Positions 39,735-49,175 of a DNA stretch of 64,000 bases are shown one piece after another. The stretch is from positions 25,428-89,427 of the forward strand of contig NZ_QLIU01000017.1 in the NCBI RefSeq assembly GCF_003574425.1, written 5' to 3'. The stretch comes from Cysteiniphilum halobium. Lineage in GTDB: Bacteria > Pseudomonadota > Gammaproteobacteria > Francisellales > Francisellaceae. How positions within the stretch are numbered: the first letter of the stretch is position 1; the number at the start of each line of letters is the position of its first letter. Under the pieces are notes generated by a model. It was not told the DNA's origin, did not search any database, and saw only the letters and a program-made list of their open reading frames with translations. Made by a program: the position numbers and the translations under genes.

Positions 39735-41206
39735 TGAAATCAATCGTAATTTATTCAGCAAAGGGTGGTGTTGGTAAAACAACAACGACCGTTAATTTAG
39801 CTAAAAAATTAGTCTCTGAGGGCAAAAAAGTATTTATCATTGATGCCGATGTTAATACGCCAAGCACTCATGTGCTATTAGGTGACGATGCTTTGGTTAA
39901 TGATCAGCTTATGTTTGCGTCAATTGGACTTAATCAAGCTAATACTATTTTTATTCAACAAAAAGAATTAAAGCAGTTTTTCAAAAGTACGATTGCTCAA
40001 GTTTATAAATTTGAACCGGATGTTGTGCTGATTGATACACCACCATCAATTTCAGAAATTCATAACGAGTTATTAGCGCAATTTGATATTAGTGGTATGT
40101 TTTTTGTCACTCAAGCAAATGCGTTAAGTTTTTCCGATATTAAGCGAGCAATTCCTTTTTTTTATGTCCGCAACATTCGTATTGCGGGCGTGATTCTTAA
40201 TATGGTTGGGTTACATAAAGGTGAAATAGATATCTCAGATAAACTTGAAGGCTTTGATGTTTTGTCACGCATACCATTTGTTAATGATTTGCAATTCAAT
40301 TTAAACGATTATGATAATGTTTTTAATGTTATCAATCAGTTAGCTTCAGCATCATATTATTTTGATGAGATGAGTTATCTTGACGTGAGTGATGATGAGA
40401 TTATTGAGAATGAATTAGATAGACTGTTTGCGCGTTATAATGCTTATTATGAGGATTTTAAAGTTAAGGCGCATATATTTCTAAACAAATGGGCGTTGTA
40501 CTTGGAAAAATGTGTTGAAGAAGCCACGTGTAAGAACGATAGCGAAAGATATAGTGACATGGTATACAAATTTCATGATCGCCAGAATGACTGGTTTGAT
40601 CGTTTAGTCGCAAAATACATTGATAAGGCGATGAAGGTTTATGATATCGAAAAACCACATCGATTCTATAATTTACAAACATGGGACTATATCAAAGATA
40701 ATTTTTTGCGTCGGCAAATGGATACCCTTTTAAATCCCGTATTAATACGCCAACAAAATCTGTCAACTCAACACATCAAAAGGTTGCTCGAAGCCGAATA
40801 CGATGAAGATAAGCAAGCCACGTTTATGGTTTTGCATAATCACGCTTTTGCAAAATCATCAATGAACAATATTACTGAAAAAAATGACACTGCAAAAATA
40901 GAGAAAAAAGGAAAAATAGAAAAAGTACAGTTATTTGCAGGAGAAATAATAACAGCTCGATTGATTTTAAACAGTAAAACGTATTATGGCGTACCAAGAG
41001 TCTCAATTGAGATAGATGACGAAGAAATTATTTTATTTGCAAATGAAGTTATGCCCATTTACTCAAAACAGTTTAGTGAGTTAATTAACTCTGGTATGTA
41101 TATCAAAGTCAATGATAATCGATATATCCCTATTGAAAGTGAATTAACCACACCGAATAAAAAACAAATAGCTGCATATCATAAGGTTACAAAAAATGTC
41201 GCATAA
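39734..41206 (+). CDS. ParA/MinD-like ATPase with a long C-terminal extension
   Basis: A 490-residue protein. Residues 1-215 are a ParA/MinD ATPase with SAKGGVGKTTTT (deviant Walker A, K10 and K15), VFIIDADVNTPS, DVVLIDTPPSIS and GVILNMVGL. The remaining 275 residues are helical in the first half (EDFKVKAHIFLNKWALYLEK) and end in a beta-rich domain (KTYYGVPRVSIEIDDEEIIL). Such an extension is unusual for plasmid ParA proteins. It may link the ATPase to a DNA or membrane partner. GGAAAATTA precedes the ATG. Confidence 0.75.
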   Translation: MKSIVIYSAKGGVGKTTTTVNLAKKLVSEGKKVFIIDADVNTPSTHVLLGDDALVNDQLMFASIGLNQANTIFIQQKELKQFFKSTIAQVYKFEPDVVLIDTPPSISEIHNELLAQFDISGMFFVTQANALSFSDIKRAIPFFYVRNIRIAGVILNMVGLHKGEIDISDKLEGFDVLSRIPFVNDLQFNLNDYDNVFNVINQLASASYYFDEMSYLDVSDDEIIENELDRLFARYNAYYEDFKVKAHIFLNKWALYLEKCVEEATCKNDSERYSDMVYKFHDRQNDWFDRLVAKYIDKAMKVYDIEKPHRFYNLQTWDYIKDNFLRRQMDTLLNPVLIRQQNLSTQHIKRLLEAEYDEDKQATFMVLHNHAFAKSSMNNITEKNDTAKIEKKGKIEKVQLFAGEIITARLILNSKTYYGVPRVSIEIDDEEIILFANEVMPIYSKQFSELINSGMYIKVNDNRYIPIESELTTPNKKQIAAYHKVTKNVA

Positions 41207-41972
41207 GCTAGATAAGGTAAACAAATTATACAAACAAAAAGACAAAATCAGAAAATTGCTTGAATTATCGTTATCAGATAATGAAAACGAAGCCAGTATT
41301 GCTTTAAAACAAGCGATGTCATTGATGAATGCACACAACATCACCAAAGATGAAGTGTATGAGCAAAATATGGCAAATAAAGTGATTACGACACCTTACT
41401 ATCGTATTCCAGATTGGTATGTAACGTTACATAATACGATGGCAAAGGTATCAGGCTGCTTTTGTGTGTATTGCAACGGTGATTCTTATGATGATACCTT
41501 TGGCTATATTCAAATCACAGGGCGACAACGTGACGCTGATAATGCAGAATACTTAATTGTTTTTTTAAGTCGAGAGATTGAAAAAAGTGTCAATCAATAT
41601 AAAGCCCAGTTGAAAAAAAGAAACGTTAAAACGCAAATTGCATCACGAGTAAAAGCCTATCGTATGGGTTTTATCAGCAGAATCTATAACAAGATGTATG
41701 AATGTCAAAACCAGTTTTTCAGTCGTGCCAATACTGAAAACGAAACAAATCAATCAAAAGGCAGTGAGATTATTTGTATTGATATAGCATCAAGAATTGA
41801 TGATGCTAGAACTTACTATACCGATGTTTTAGGTAAAGCTTTTTATAAGGCATCAAGTCAGGCAAGGTATTTAAACAACTCAATGAATGACGGTTCAAAG
41901 GCAGCCGAAGACTTATCAATTAATCAGGCAGTGAATCAGCAAGAATCAATTAAGGGGTTGGGTATATTATGA
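41196..41972 (+). CDS. DUF2786 domain protein
   Basis: A 258-residue protein. Residues 10-55 (KDKIRKLLELSLSDNENEAS, IALKQAMSLMNAHNI) are the DUF2786 motif, common in phage and plasmid proteins. The following part (YRIPDWYVTLHNTMAKVSGC, FGYIQITGRQRDADNAEYL) is the associated DUF7168-like region. The activity is unknown. It overlaps the previous gene by 11 bases and dnaB by 4 (ATGA), placing it in the replication operon. Confidence 0.75.
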   Translation: MSHKLDKVNKLYKQKDKIRKLLELSLSDNENEASIALKQAMSLMNAHNITKDEVYEQNMANKVITTPYYRIPDWYVTLHNTMAKVSGCFCVYCNGDSYDDTFGYIQITGRQRDADNAEYLIVFLSREIEKSVNQYKAQLKKRNVKTQIASRVKAYRMGFISRIYNKMYECQNQFFSRANTENETNQSKGSEIICIDIASRIDDARTYYTDVLGKAFYKASSQARYLNNSMNDGSKAAEDLSINQAVNQQESIKGLGIL

Positions 41973-43336
41973 TGGAAACCAACCCAGTTAATGCGAATAA
42001 GCTTAATAATGACAGCTCATTATCAGCCGAAAGATCAGTCATTGGCTCATTGATCTTAGATAATGATGTTTATGACCGTATTAGTGATATATTAACACCA
42101 CAGGATTTTTTCACCCCTGAGAATAAACTTATTTATCAGCATATCCAAAAGCTTGCCAATGATGGTAAAGCCTATGATTTAGTGACACTTTTTGATTCAT
42201 TGGCAAGTGAAGACTTGGGAGAATTAGCAGGGGGGTTGCATTATTTAGCCCAAATCGCCAAAGATACGCCCACTACTGTTAATGCGAAAGCCTACGCTGA
42301 GATTGTCCGAAACAAAGCCATTAAACGTAAACTGTCCAAAGCATTGCTTGAAGCAAATGAGATGTTACAGGGGCAAGGCTTATCTGAGGAAGATGTTTTA
42401 GATAAAGTCGAACAAGCCGTTTTAACGGTACGCCAAGATATAGACAGTGGTGATAATGATTTTATTTCAGCTAAGGCAGTCATTCCGCAAATCATTGATT
42501 ACCTTGATGCGCTTGCTGATAATGATGGTTTAGCAGGGTTGCCAACAGGGTTTATTGACTTAGATAAGAAGCTGTGTGGTTTACGTGAAGAACAGTTAAT
42601 CATTGTTGCAGGTCGTCCTGCAATGGGTAAAACAACATTTGCCATGAATATAGCAGAAGCGGTACTCACACAAACAGACAAATCAGTGTTAGTGTTTTCG
42701 ATGGAGATGTCAGCTAAGGATATTATGATGCGTATGGCATCCTCTTTAGGCTTGCTACCATTTTCAAGAATACGATCAGCTCAACTAGAAGATGATGACT
42801 GGGCAAAGCTTACCTTAGCATTTAGTAAAGTGGACAATATGAAATTATCGATTGTTGATAAAGCAGCGTTGACACCGATAGAGGTTAAGCATAAAGCGCG
42901 TAAATTCAAACGTGAACATTCTGATTTAGGGCTGATTGTGATTGATTACTTGCAACTTATGCAAAGCCCTGCGTATCAAAATAATAGAAACCTTGAAATA
43001 TCCAACATATCAGGACAGTTAAAAGCGTTAGCCAAAGAGTTAAAAGTCCCCGTGATTGCATTATCTCAATTGAACCGTGGTGTTGAAGATAGACACAACA
43101 AAAAACCAATGATGCGTGACTTAAGGGACTCAGGGAGCATTGAACAAGATGCTGATGTGATTATGTTTATCCATCGTGAGGAAGTGTACAAACCTGATGA
43201 CCATGATGTAAAAGGTTTGGCAGATATTGTGATTGGCAAGCAAAGAAATGGCGAAATAGGCGATATTGGATTAATTTTCAGGGGTGAGTTTTGTAAGTTT
43301 GCCAATAAGGAACATAGGGTTTACGATAACATATAA
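41969..43336 (+). CDS. dnaB: Replicative DNA helicase DnaB
   Basis: A 455-residue full-length DnaB. The N-terminal domain starts ERSVIGSLILDNDVYDRISD. The RecA-like motor has Walker A GRPAMGKTT (215-223), motif DKSVLVFSMEMSA, Walker B DLGLIVIDYLQLM, the LSQLNRGVEDR segment and DLRDSGSIEQDADVIMF. As a hexamer it unwinds DNA ahead of the fork. A plasmid copy suggests the element supplies its own helicase to its origin. It is the last gene of the coupled set 39427-43336. Confidence 0.95.
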   Translation: MMETNPVNANKLNNDSSLSAERSVIGSLILDNDVYDRISDILTPQDFFTPENKLIYQHIQKLANDGKAYDLVTLFDSLASEDLGELAGGLHYLAQIAKDTPTTVNAKAYAEIVRNKAIKRKLSKALLEANEMLQGQGLSEEDVLDKVEQAVLTVRQDIDSGDNDFISAKAVIPQIIDYLDALADNDGLAGLPTGFIDLDKKLCGLREEQLIIVAGRPAMGKTTFAMNIAEAVLTQTDKSVLVFSMEMSAKDIMMRMASSLGLLPFSRIRSAQLEDDDWAKLTLAFSKVDNMKLSIVDKAALTPIEVKHKARKFKREHSDLGLIVIDYLQLMQSPAYQNNRNLEISNISGQLKALAKELKVPVIALSQLNRGVEDRHNKKPMMRDLRDSGSIEQDADVIMFIHREEVYKPDDHDVKGLADIVIGKQRNGEIGDIGLIFRGEFCKFANKEHRVYDNI

Positions 43337-43354
43337 AACATAAGGAAAATAACG

Positions 43355-43630
43355 ATGATTGAATATCTTTTAAAATTGGATGATCAAAAAGCACCAAGTA
43401 AAAGGCTTGCTAAAATTAAAGATGGTCATTTTTGTGTTAGCTACAAAGTAGGTCGTAGAACAGAAACCTATGATATAGCGCTTGAGCGATGTCCAGATCA
43501 TGCTGAAACAGTTAAATGGGCATGGCACTTGTTGGGCAAGGAAACAATGACTAAAGAAGCGGTGGCAGATTTTTTACTGGTAGCGTTTAATCATAATCAA
43601 AAGGTGATGCTAGGGATGGTGGATGATTAG
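43355..43630 (+). CDS. Hypothetical protein
   Basis: A 91-residue protein of unknown family, 18 bases after dnaB. The first half is beta-rich and basic (KIKDGHFCVSYKVGRRTETY), the second helical (TVKWAWHLLGKETMTKEAV). AAGGAAA precedes the ATG. Confidence 0.5.
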   Translation: MIEYLLKLDDQKAPSKRLAKIKDGHFCVSYKVGRRTETYDIALERCPDHAETVKWAWHLLGKETMTKEAVADFLLVAFNHNQKVMLGMVDD

Positions 43631-43737
43631 TAAGCCAATAAGTAAGCACATTTATAGTGGTGAATATATTAAGAAATGAGAAATTATAATTGTCGTCAAT
43701 ATGGTGACATTAGCAATAACTTAAGAGGTTGTTAATC

Positions 43738-44211
43738 ATGGCAAAAATATCACCTGAACAGGTTTTCACTAAAAATGATCTGCATCGTTACAGCACCTGC
43801 TGTAAGTTTTATCCCAAGGTGATGCAATTTTTTGGCTTTGATGTGCATGTGCAATGTTTTGTGAAAGATAATAAGACACCTAATTACTTTTACTTAGAAA
43901 TCAAAGGTTTTGATTTTGAGGTTAAATTATTTTCGTCTTTAAGCTTGATGGATTTTTACGGCAAACTGGTGCTGTTGAATGATGTTAAAGATTACATGAC
44001 GAATAACAATTGCACCTTGACGGAAGCGATACGTTACTTGTTGGATAACAATGTCAGATTTTATGTTATTGAACAAGATATAGATGATATGATCGGTCTT
44101 AAAGCGATTGATGAGCTTGAATTTGTTGAGATCAGTGATACTGATGTTGACAATAATTGCTTTGATCATCAGGGATGGTCAAGGGCTAATGACAATAAAA
44201 CAGTGCATTGA
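43738..44211 (+). CDS. Hypothetical protein
   Basis: A 157-residue protein starting MAKISPEQVFTKNDLHRYST; the ATG at 43738 is used because AAGAGG precedes it. It contains alternating beta and helical segments (DVHVQCFVKDNKTPNYFYLE). Family not recognised. Confidence 0.5.
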   Translation: MAKISPEQVFTKNDLHRYSTCCKFYPKVMQFFGFDVHVQCFVKDNKTPNYFYLEIKGFDFEVKLFSSLSLMDFYGKLVLLNDVKDYMTNNNCTLTEAIRYLLDNNVRFYVIEQDIDDMIGLKAIDELEFVEISDTDVDNNCFDHQGWSRANDNKTVH

Positions 44212-44258
44212 TGGCTAAGCAATGAAATTAGCGGTTGTTTGAGATGTTGGGTTAAAAA

Positions 44259-44363
44259 ATGGAAAAAGCAAAAATAAAGGTAAAAGAGCAAAAAAAGGAG
44301 TATGGTGCCAAAAATGATGAGAAAGTAAACAAAGAAAACAAAGCAAGCAATAGCAATAAATAA
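44259..44363 (+). CDS. Lysine-rich small ORF (34 aa), uncertain
   Basis: MEKAKIKVKEQKKEYGAKND begins a peptide made almost entirely of lysine, glutamate and asparagine. No convincing ribosome-binding site. It could be a chance frame in an A-rich stretch. Confidence 0.25.
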   Translation: MEKAKIKVKEQKKEYGAKNDEKVNKENKASNSNK

Positions 44364-44377
44364 CAAGGTAAAAAAGC

Positions 44378-44412
44378 GTATCGCCAAGGTGCTACCAACA
44401 CCCTGACGATAC
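44378..44412 (+). promoter_or_regulatory. Hairpin in the leader of the LuxR-type regulator gene
   Basis: GTATCGCCAAGGTG (44378-44391) pairs with CACCCTGACGATAC (44399-44412): 12 of 14 positions pair around a 7-base loop. There is no T-tail, and the regulator's ribosome-binding site (taggagaaag) lies about 20 bases downstream, so it is more likely a translational or stability element than a terminator. Confidence 0.45.
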
Positions 44413-44442
44413 TAACCACAACTAACTTACTAGGAGAAAGTT

Positions 44443-44793
44443 ATGGCTAAGTTCAAGTCTAACGTTAAAAGTAATAATATCAATCCTATTCGCGTGTGTG
44501 ATTTATCGATTGTGCCGTTGAATCAACTACAGACGCTCTCAGAAAGAGGATATTGTGTGGTGATGATTAAGCAGGGTAAGGATAGTTTATGTCCTGAGTT
44601 GACTACTAAAGAAAAAGAATGTTTAGGTTTTTTGATTCGTGGTTTACCTGCTAAAGCAATTGCACAAGACACAGGTGTTGATGAACGCGTCATCAGATCA
44701 ATGTTAGTTAGAATACGCAAAAAATTTAATGTTGATACTAACCATGCTTTAGTCAGTAAAGTATATCAGATGGGTATTGATGGAGCCTTGTAA
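44443..44793 (+). CDS. LuxR-type helix-turn-helix transcriptional regulator
   Basis: A 116-residue protein. The C-terminal half is a LuxR/GerE DNA-binding domain: LTTKEKECLGFLIRGLPAKA, IAQDTGVDERVIRSMLVRIR, KKFNV. The N-terminal 50 residues are too short to be a response-regulator receiver or autoinducer domain. TAGGAGAAAG gives a strong translation start. Its position between the replication and transfer regions suggests control of plasmid functions. Confidence 0.8.
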   Translation: MAKFKSNVKSNNINPIRVCDLSIVPLNQLQTLSERGYCVVMIKQGKDSLCPELTTKEKECLGFLIRGLPAKAIAQDTGVDERVIRSMLVRIRKKFNVDTNHALVSKVYQMGIDGAL

Positions 44794-44867
44794 TGTCAAA
44801 ACACACCAAACAATGGTCTTTTTCACCTTTTGCTATTTTGATTGATGATGCGCAAACTAGGTATTAG
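44793..44867 (+). CDS. Tiny ORF (24 aa) overlapping the regulator stop
   Basis: MSKHTKQWSFSPFAILIDDA is its start. The ATG overlaps the regulator's stop in TAATG, allowing reinitiation. Nothing else supports it. Confidence 0.2.
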   Translation: MSKHTKQWSFSPFAILIDDAQTRY

Positions 44868-44894
44868 GTTTCATCGTAGCATAGGGATATTAAG

Positions 44895-45302
44895 ATGGCA
44901 GACAATATAGCAAGTATCAAAAAAGCGGACACTAAAAACGGCGACTCACCGCTTGAACGTTTTAAAGTGTATTTATCTGAGCAATTGCAAAATAAAGAAG
45001 CGGTGATTCTCTCTGAGTATTATGCGTTTGCTACTACTAAGCGTTTTGTGGATACAGGACTTATTGGTCTTATTCAGGAAGTCACCGCGGGCTTGCTGCC
45101 GATTTATATTGCGCTTGATATTTTGCAGTTTTCACACATCAAAGAAAAACTTGAAACGCAAGGGGTGTCTTCTTTTATTATTTTTGAGGACAAAGCGAAT
45201 ATAAAGCAGGATCAATTGGCGAGTGAAAAGCTGATTGATTTTGACTGGCAGCCAGAAAATATATATGAGTGTGTAAAAGTCATAAGCAAAATGAAAGTTT
45301 AG
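44895..45302 (+). CDS. Hypothetical protein
   Basis: A 135-residue protein of unknown family with a hydrophilic N-terminus, a central hydrophobic stretch (GLLPIYIALDILQFSHI) and the segment GVSSFIIFEDKANIKQDQL. AGGGATATTAAG precedes the start. It precedes the membrane sensor gene by about 100 bases. Confidence 0.5.
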   Translation: MADNIASIKKADTKNGDSPLERFKVYLSEQLQNKEAVILSEYYAFATTKRFVDTGLIGLIQEVTAGLLPIYIALDILQFSHIKEKLETQGVSSFIIFEDKANIKQDQLASEKLIDFDWQPENIYECVKVISKMKV

Positions 45303-45405
45303 ATTGATCTTAGAGTAAGAGTTTTGTAGAGTTGTAAACAACTAATTTGTAGTGAATAAAAACTGCATCTAGAGATCAGTTGGATAACATTTTAATCAGT
45401 GATTT

Positions 45406-46743
45406 ATGTTGAGGAATGTAAAGCTATTTCGCGATAAAAGGTATATACCAGATAACAAATTGTTACTGTATTTATGTGCTGTTTTCCTAGCCATCTCAGC
45501 TTACATAGACTTGTGGAGTTTGTATAAGCAAAAAAAATATGGGTTTATCCAACAACAAGCAACAATAGATGAACATTTACAGCATCTTCAGATAGGTTAT
45601 ATTCATCTGATTGATCAATTAAACAAAGCAATTGCACCGAATAAAAATCATTCTGAGCAAGCGATATTGCAAAGCATCAGAAAATATTATGCGATTTTAG
45701 AAAAAACAACACATTCTGAATGGGTCAATATTGCATGGTATGACGAAAATAATGCCATGTTTATTAATCAGCTTGGTATTGCTCATTATCCTAATAAAAG
45801 TGAGCATAATAACCTTTTTAGCTACTGTAAACCTTTAGTTTATTCAGATAATACCGTCAACGGTAGAGTGTGTATTGAGTTTAGTTTCAACGCATTAGAA
45901 AGTTACCTTTCAGAATTATTATCTGAAGATGTATTGTTATTTGAAAATGACGCTGTGGTTTCAAACCATCAAAATAAAAAAGTTTTTATGATACAGTTTT
46001 TTAACACGCCAGCTTGGGTGTTACTGCCTAATCAATCAATATTTTCGCAATTTAATATCGAAAAATATATTTATTTTCTAATGGGAAGTAGTATCGTAGT
46101 GCTTATAATCAGAAGACATAAACGTCAGTTAATACGTCAAGATAGAGAGCGTCAGCAGATGATTGAAGCATTGGCAAATGAAAAAAGCGTATATAGCCAT
46201 TTGTTACAATATCACCATGGTGCCAATCCCTATGATTTGATTCAGCGAGAGATGCTTGATTTGTGGGTTAATGCCTTTGATTGGGAAATACGTGCTTTGA
46301 ATATAAATATTGTTATTTCTATTAATGAAGCGGTTTACCAACATCCAATTAATATTTTTGCATTGCAAACGTTACTGTTGCATTTTATAGGCAATGCAAT
46401 TTCTAATCTACAGAGAGAAGGTGAAATTAGTATTCAGCTTCATGTTGAAGATGAGCATTGGATTCATTGTGTTTATTCAGATAATGGCTATGTGTTAGAC
46501 GAAGAAAATTCATCTGATGCTAACGAAGAGAAGCAATCAGATAGTTTGCAGCGTCATGATCAGTGTTTTCAACTGACTCATGAACAGCTCATTCGCTTTA
46601 TAGAAAGACATCATATTGACATTGTTACCGAGGTATCAAAGTATCAAGGAAAACAGATACTGATGAAGTTTCCTCTGGATCAAACGCCTAAAGAAGATAA
46701 AGAATATAATGTTGTGACGATGTTTGATATGGAAGAGTTATGA
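45406..46743 (+). CDS. Membrane sensor protein, degenerate histidine-kinase-like
   Basis: A 445-residue protein with a transmembrane helix at about 19-40 (LLLYLCAVFLAISAYIDLWS) and another at about 222-238 (IYFLMGSSIVVLII). These bracket a periplasmic domain of some 180 residues. The cytoplasmic part contains LQTLLLHFIGNAISNLQREG, similar to the N-box of histidine-kinase ATP-binding domains, followed by VYSDNGYVL in place of the G1 box. A clear H-box phosphoacceptor and later G boxes are lacking. It overlaps the STAND ATPase gene by 4 bases (ATGA), suggesting that the pair works together. Confidence 0.6.
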   Translation: MLRNVKLFRDKRYIPDNKLLLYLCAVFLAISAYIDLWSLYKQKKYGFIQQQATIDEHLQHLQIGYIHLIDQLNKAIAPNKNHSEQAILQSIRKYYAILEKTTHSEWVNIAWYDENNAMFINQLGIAHYPNKSEHNNLFSYCKPLVYSDNTVNGRVCIEFSFNALESYLSELLSEDVLLFENDAVVSNHQNKKVFMIQFFNTPAWVLLPNQSIFSQFNIEKYIYFLMGSSIVVLIIRRHKRQLIRQDRERQQMIEALANEKSVYSHLLQYHHGANPYDLIQREMLDLWVNAFDWEIRALNINIVISINEAVYQHPINIFALQTLLLHFIGNAISNLQREGEISIQLHVEDEHWIHCVYSDNGYVLDEENSSDANEEKQSDSLQRHDQCFQLTHEQLIRFIERHHIDIVTEVSKYQGKQILMKFPLDQTPKEDKEYNVVTMFDMEEL

Positions 46744-49127
46744 AGATGCTACAAAAAGTGCCAATGACAATATTGTTACTCTTTAAAACGTTTTCGATCT
46801 GTTTTGCAGATATGGCGTTGATGGTAAACATTCCAATGGCGAATCATTTATTTGTTGGTCGTGATGATTACTTAACAAACATGCACAATGACTTATTACG
46901 TAACAAAATGATTACACTACATGGTTCTGGTGGTGTTGGTAAAACACAAATTGCAAAGCAATATACCTACAAGCATCATAATGATTATGATATTGTGTGG
47001 TGGATTAAATCAAAAGAAGATTTAACAAAACAGATTGAGTTGATGATAGATAAGTGGAATACGTCAGCTTTTAGCCGTTCCATTGAAAGTAAAATTACAC
47101 TCAGCAAGCAAATTGAAGTTGATTTAAAACATCTTCAAGAAGTTATTCAATCATCTGATTATAACTGGCTGATTGTGTTGGATGATTATGATAAAAACCT
47201 GACTGTATTAGAAAAATTTGTGGCACAGGTTAATAAAATGGCTCAAGTGAAGCTTATTTTGACCAATCGTGATGGAGCTATAACTTTAGGTGGTCGTACA
47301 ATGAACGTTAAGCAATTCACCCGAGAAGAATCGCTGGATTATTTAAAGCAATTTTCTAATCGAGAGAACAAAGAAGATGTCACCAGTCATGAGATTTTAG
47401 CGGAGTTACTCGGTGATTATCCGTTGTCAATCGCTTCTGCTTTTGCCTACATAGAGACCTTACCAATCACGGTAAAAGATTATATTGAGTTATATGAGGG
47501 ACATGCTGCGAATATTAAGAAAGTAGAGAGCCACGTTGTATCACGTCTTGGCAAAGGTTATGTTGACCGTTACGGAATGACATTACAGAAAGTCGTTAAT
47601 ATGTCGTTAGAAAAAATCAGCACAGATTACCCATTGGCAATTGAAATCTTAAAAGTTATCACACTGATTGACAATAAAAGTATCCCTGAAGATTTACTGT
47701 TGAGCTATTTATCTGTTGATAAGATAAAATATAGTGAAGCAATACATGTTTTGATGACATATGCTTTAATTGAGTATTCGGATAGTAAAGCATCGTTTAG
47801 ATGTCATGATGAGCTGCATAAGGCATTTAGTTTTTATTTTGAGGATACTCAATTAGAAAAAGTATTGCCTAAGCTGATTATTAGCATGAACGCATTGCTT
47901 CCAGAAGATATTTTTTATCTGAATGGATTCATTGCTAAACAGAGAAGTTTTATTCAGCACATTGAAAAGTTATATAGCTATGCACAACAGTTTGGTTTTG
48001 CCGATAATGCATTGATTCGATTAAAAACGAAACAATTGGAATTTGTACTCACCAACCAGCGGGATAAAGCATCAGCGCACAAGGTAATCAATGAAATCAG
48101 TGAGCTAATGGTTCAACTGGAAGGTAAGAAGGGGAAAAAAGAGAAAGTAGATGGTTGGGTTAAGGCAAGGTTTTTATTGATGCAAAGCACCTATACAGAC
48201 TGGATGTTAGCAGATTATAAGCGCTCGACACAACAGGTTAAAGAGGCTGAATATATTATTGAACGAATTCATTCACCATCGATTAATAGAGAAAAATTAA
48301 TGTTGGCAACCCGACTTTCTCAAGTGTATGCCTATCAAGGTGACTACAAAAAAGCATTGATGTATTTTGCTCAGGGTGAAGAGATTATTACGCAAGATAA
48401 GTCAGCAAATTTTGCTTTTTCAACAATTTTAATGGCTTCAAAATCCATTGCTTATTATCATCAGGGAGATTTTAAAAAGGCAGCAGAGATTGAAAAAGAG
48501 GCAACAGCAGCAGCGTCCACTAATGACAGTAATAACATGGTCTATCAAAAAGGCAATGTGTTTGCGATTCCTTTGTTGCTGGATAAATATCGTATGATGA
48601 TTAAAGCAAAGGAATCACTGCGTGAAAACTTAGAACATTTAACTGAAATGGAGCAAGATATTCTCGCATTTTATGGCGAGCATAATTATTTTCTGAATAA
48701 ATTGTATTTTGCCAAGGCGGATTGTCTTTTTGCACTGAGTGAATTTGATTTAGCAAACGCCTATATAGACAAAGTGTTACCATATATTCAAGGGGATGAT
48801 ATATCGAATGCTAAAATTAATCCTATGATTGTGATACAGGCAATTAAACTCAAAGGTGATATACTGAGAAGCTTAGGCACTCCTGTTGAAGCAGAGTCTT
48901 ATTATCTCTACGCAGAGCGCATAGCAGATAAATACTTTACGTATAAAGCAGTGCAGGATATAAGTGATTTGTATGTTAGCATAGTCATGAACAGGTTAGA
49001 TCGTCATGATATTCATGGTGCTTTAATTTATAAAAATAGGCACGATAAATTGTTTGGCAAGCAGCATGCTGGTTATTATAAAATCACCTTGTATTTAAAG
49101 GAGAAGAGTACCTATCAGCAAGAATAG
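46740..49127 (+). CDS. STAND/NB-ARC-like NTPase with C-terminal TPR-like repeats and a signal-like N-terminus
   Basis: A 795-residue protein. Walker A is HGSGGVGKTQ (61-70), Walker B is NWLIVLDDYD and sensor-like KLILTNRD follows; the helical GLPLA-type motif is replaced by LLGDYPLSIAS. A winged-helix-like segment precedes about 400 residues of helical hairpins (YAYQGDYKKALMYFAQGEEI; YYHQGDFKKAAEIEKEATAA) that look like TPRs. STAND ATPases act as switches in signalling, transcription and phage defence. The first 24 residues (PMTILLLFKTFSICFADM) read like a secretion signal, odd for a cytoplasmic ATPase; translation could instead start at the later methionine near residue 25 or 28. Confidence 0.75.
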   Translation: MKMLQKVPMTILLLFKTFSICFADMALMVNIPMANHLFVGRDDYLTNMHNDLLRNKMITLHGSGGVGKTQIAKQYTYKHHNDYDIVWWIKSKEDLTKQIELMIDKWNTSAFSRSIESKITLSKQIEVDLKHLQEVIQSSDYNWLIVLDDYDKNLTVLEKFVAQVNKMAQVKLILTNRDGAITLGGRTMNVKQFTREESLDYLKQFSNRENKEDVTSHEILAELLGDYPLSIASAFAYIETLPITVKDYIELYEGHAANIKKVESHVVSRLGKGYVDRYGMTLQKVVNMSLEKISTDYPLAIEILKVITLIDNKSIPEDLLLSYLSVDKIKYSEAIHVLMTYALIEYSDSKASFRCHDELHKAFSFYFEDTQLEKVLPKLIISMNALLPEDIFYLNGFIAKQRSFIQHIEKLYSYAQQFGFADNALIRLKTKQLEFVLTNQRDKASAHKVINEISELMVQLEGKKGKKEKVDGWVKARFLLMQSTYTDWMLADYKRSTQQVKEAEYIIERIHSPSINREKLMLATRLSQVYAYQGDYKKALMYFAQGEEIITQDKSANFAFSTILMASKSIAYYHQGDFKKAAEIEKEATAAASTNDSNNMVYQKGNVFAIPLLLDKYRMMIKAKESLRENLEHLTEMEQDILAFYGEHNYFLNKLYFAKADCLFALSEFDLANAYIDKVLPYIQGDDISNAKINPMIVIQAIKLKGDILRSLGTPVEAESYYLYAERIADKYFTYKAVQDISDLYVSIVMNRLDRHDIHGALIYKNRHDKLFGKQHAGYYKITLYLKEKSTYQQE

Positions 49128-49175
49128 TAATTACCTCACCTGTTTGGTTATTTTATTTTTGATGCTATTTACTAT

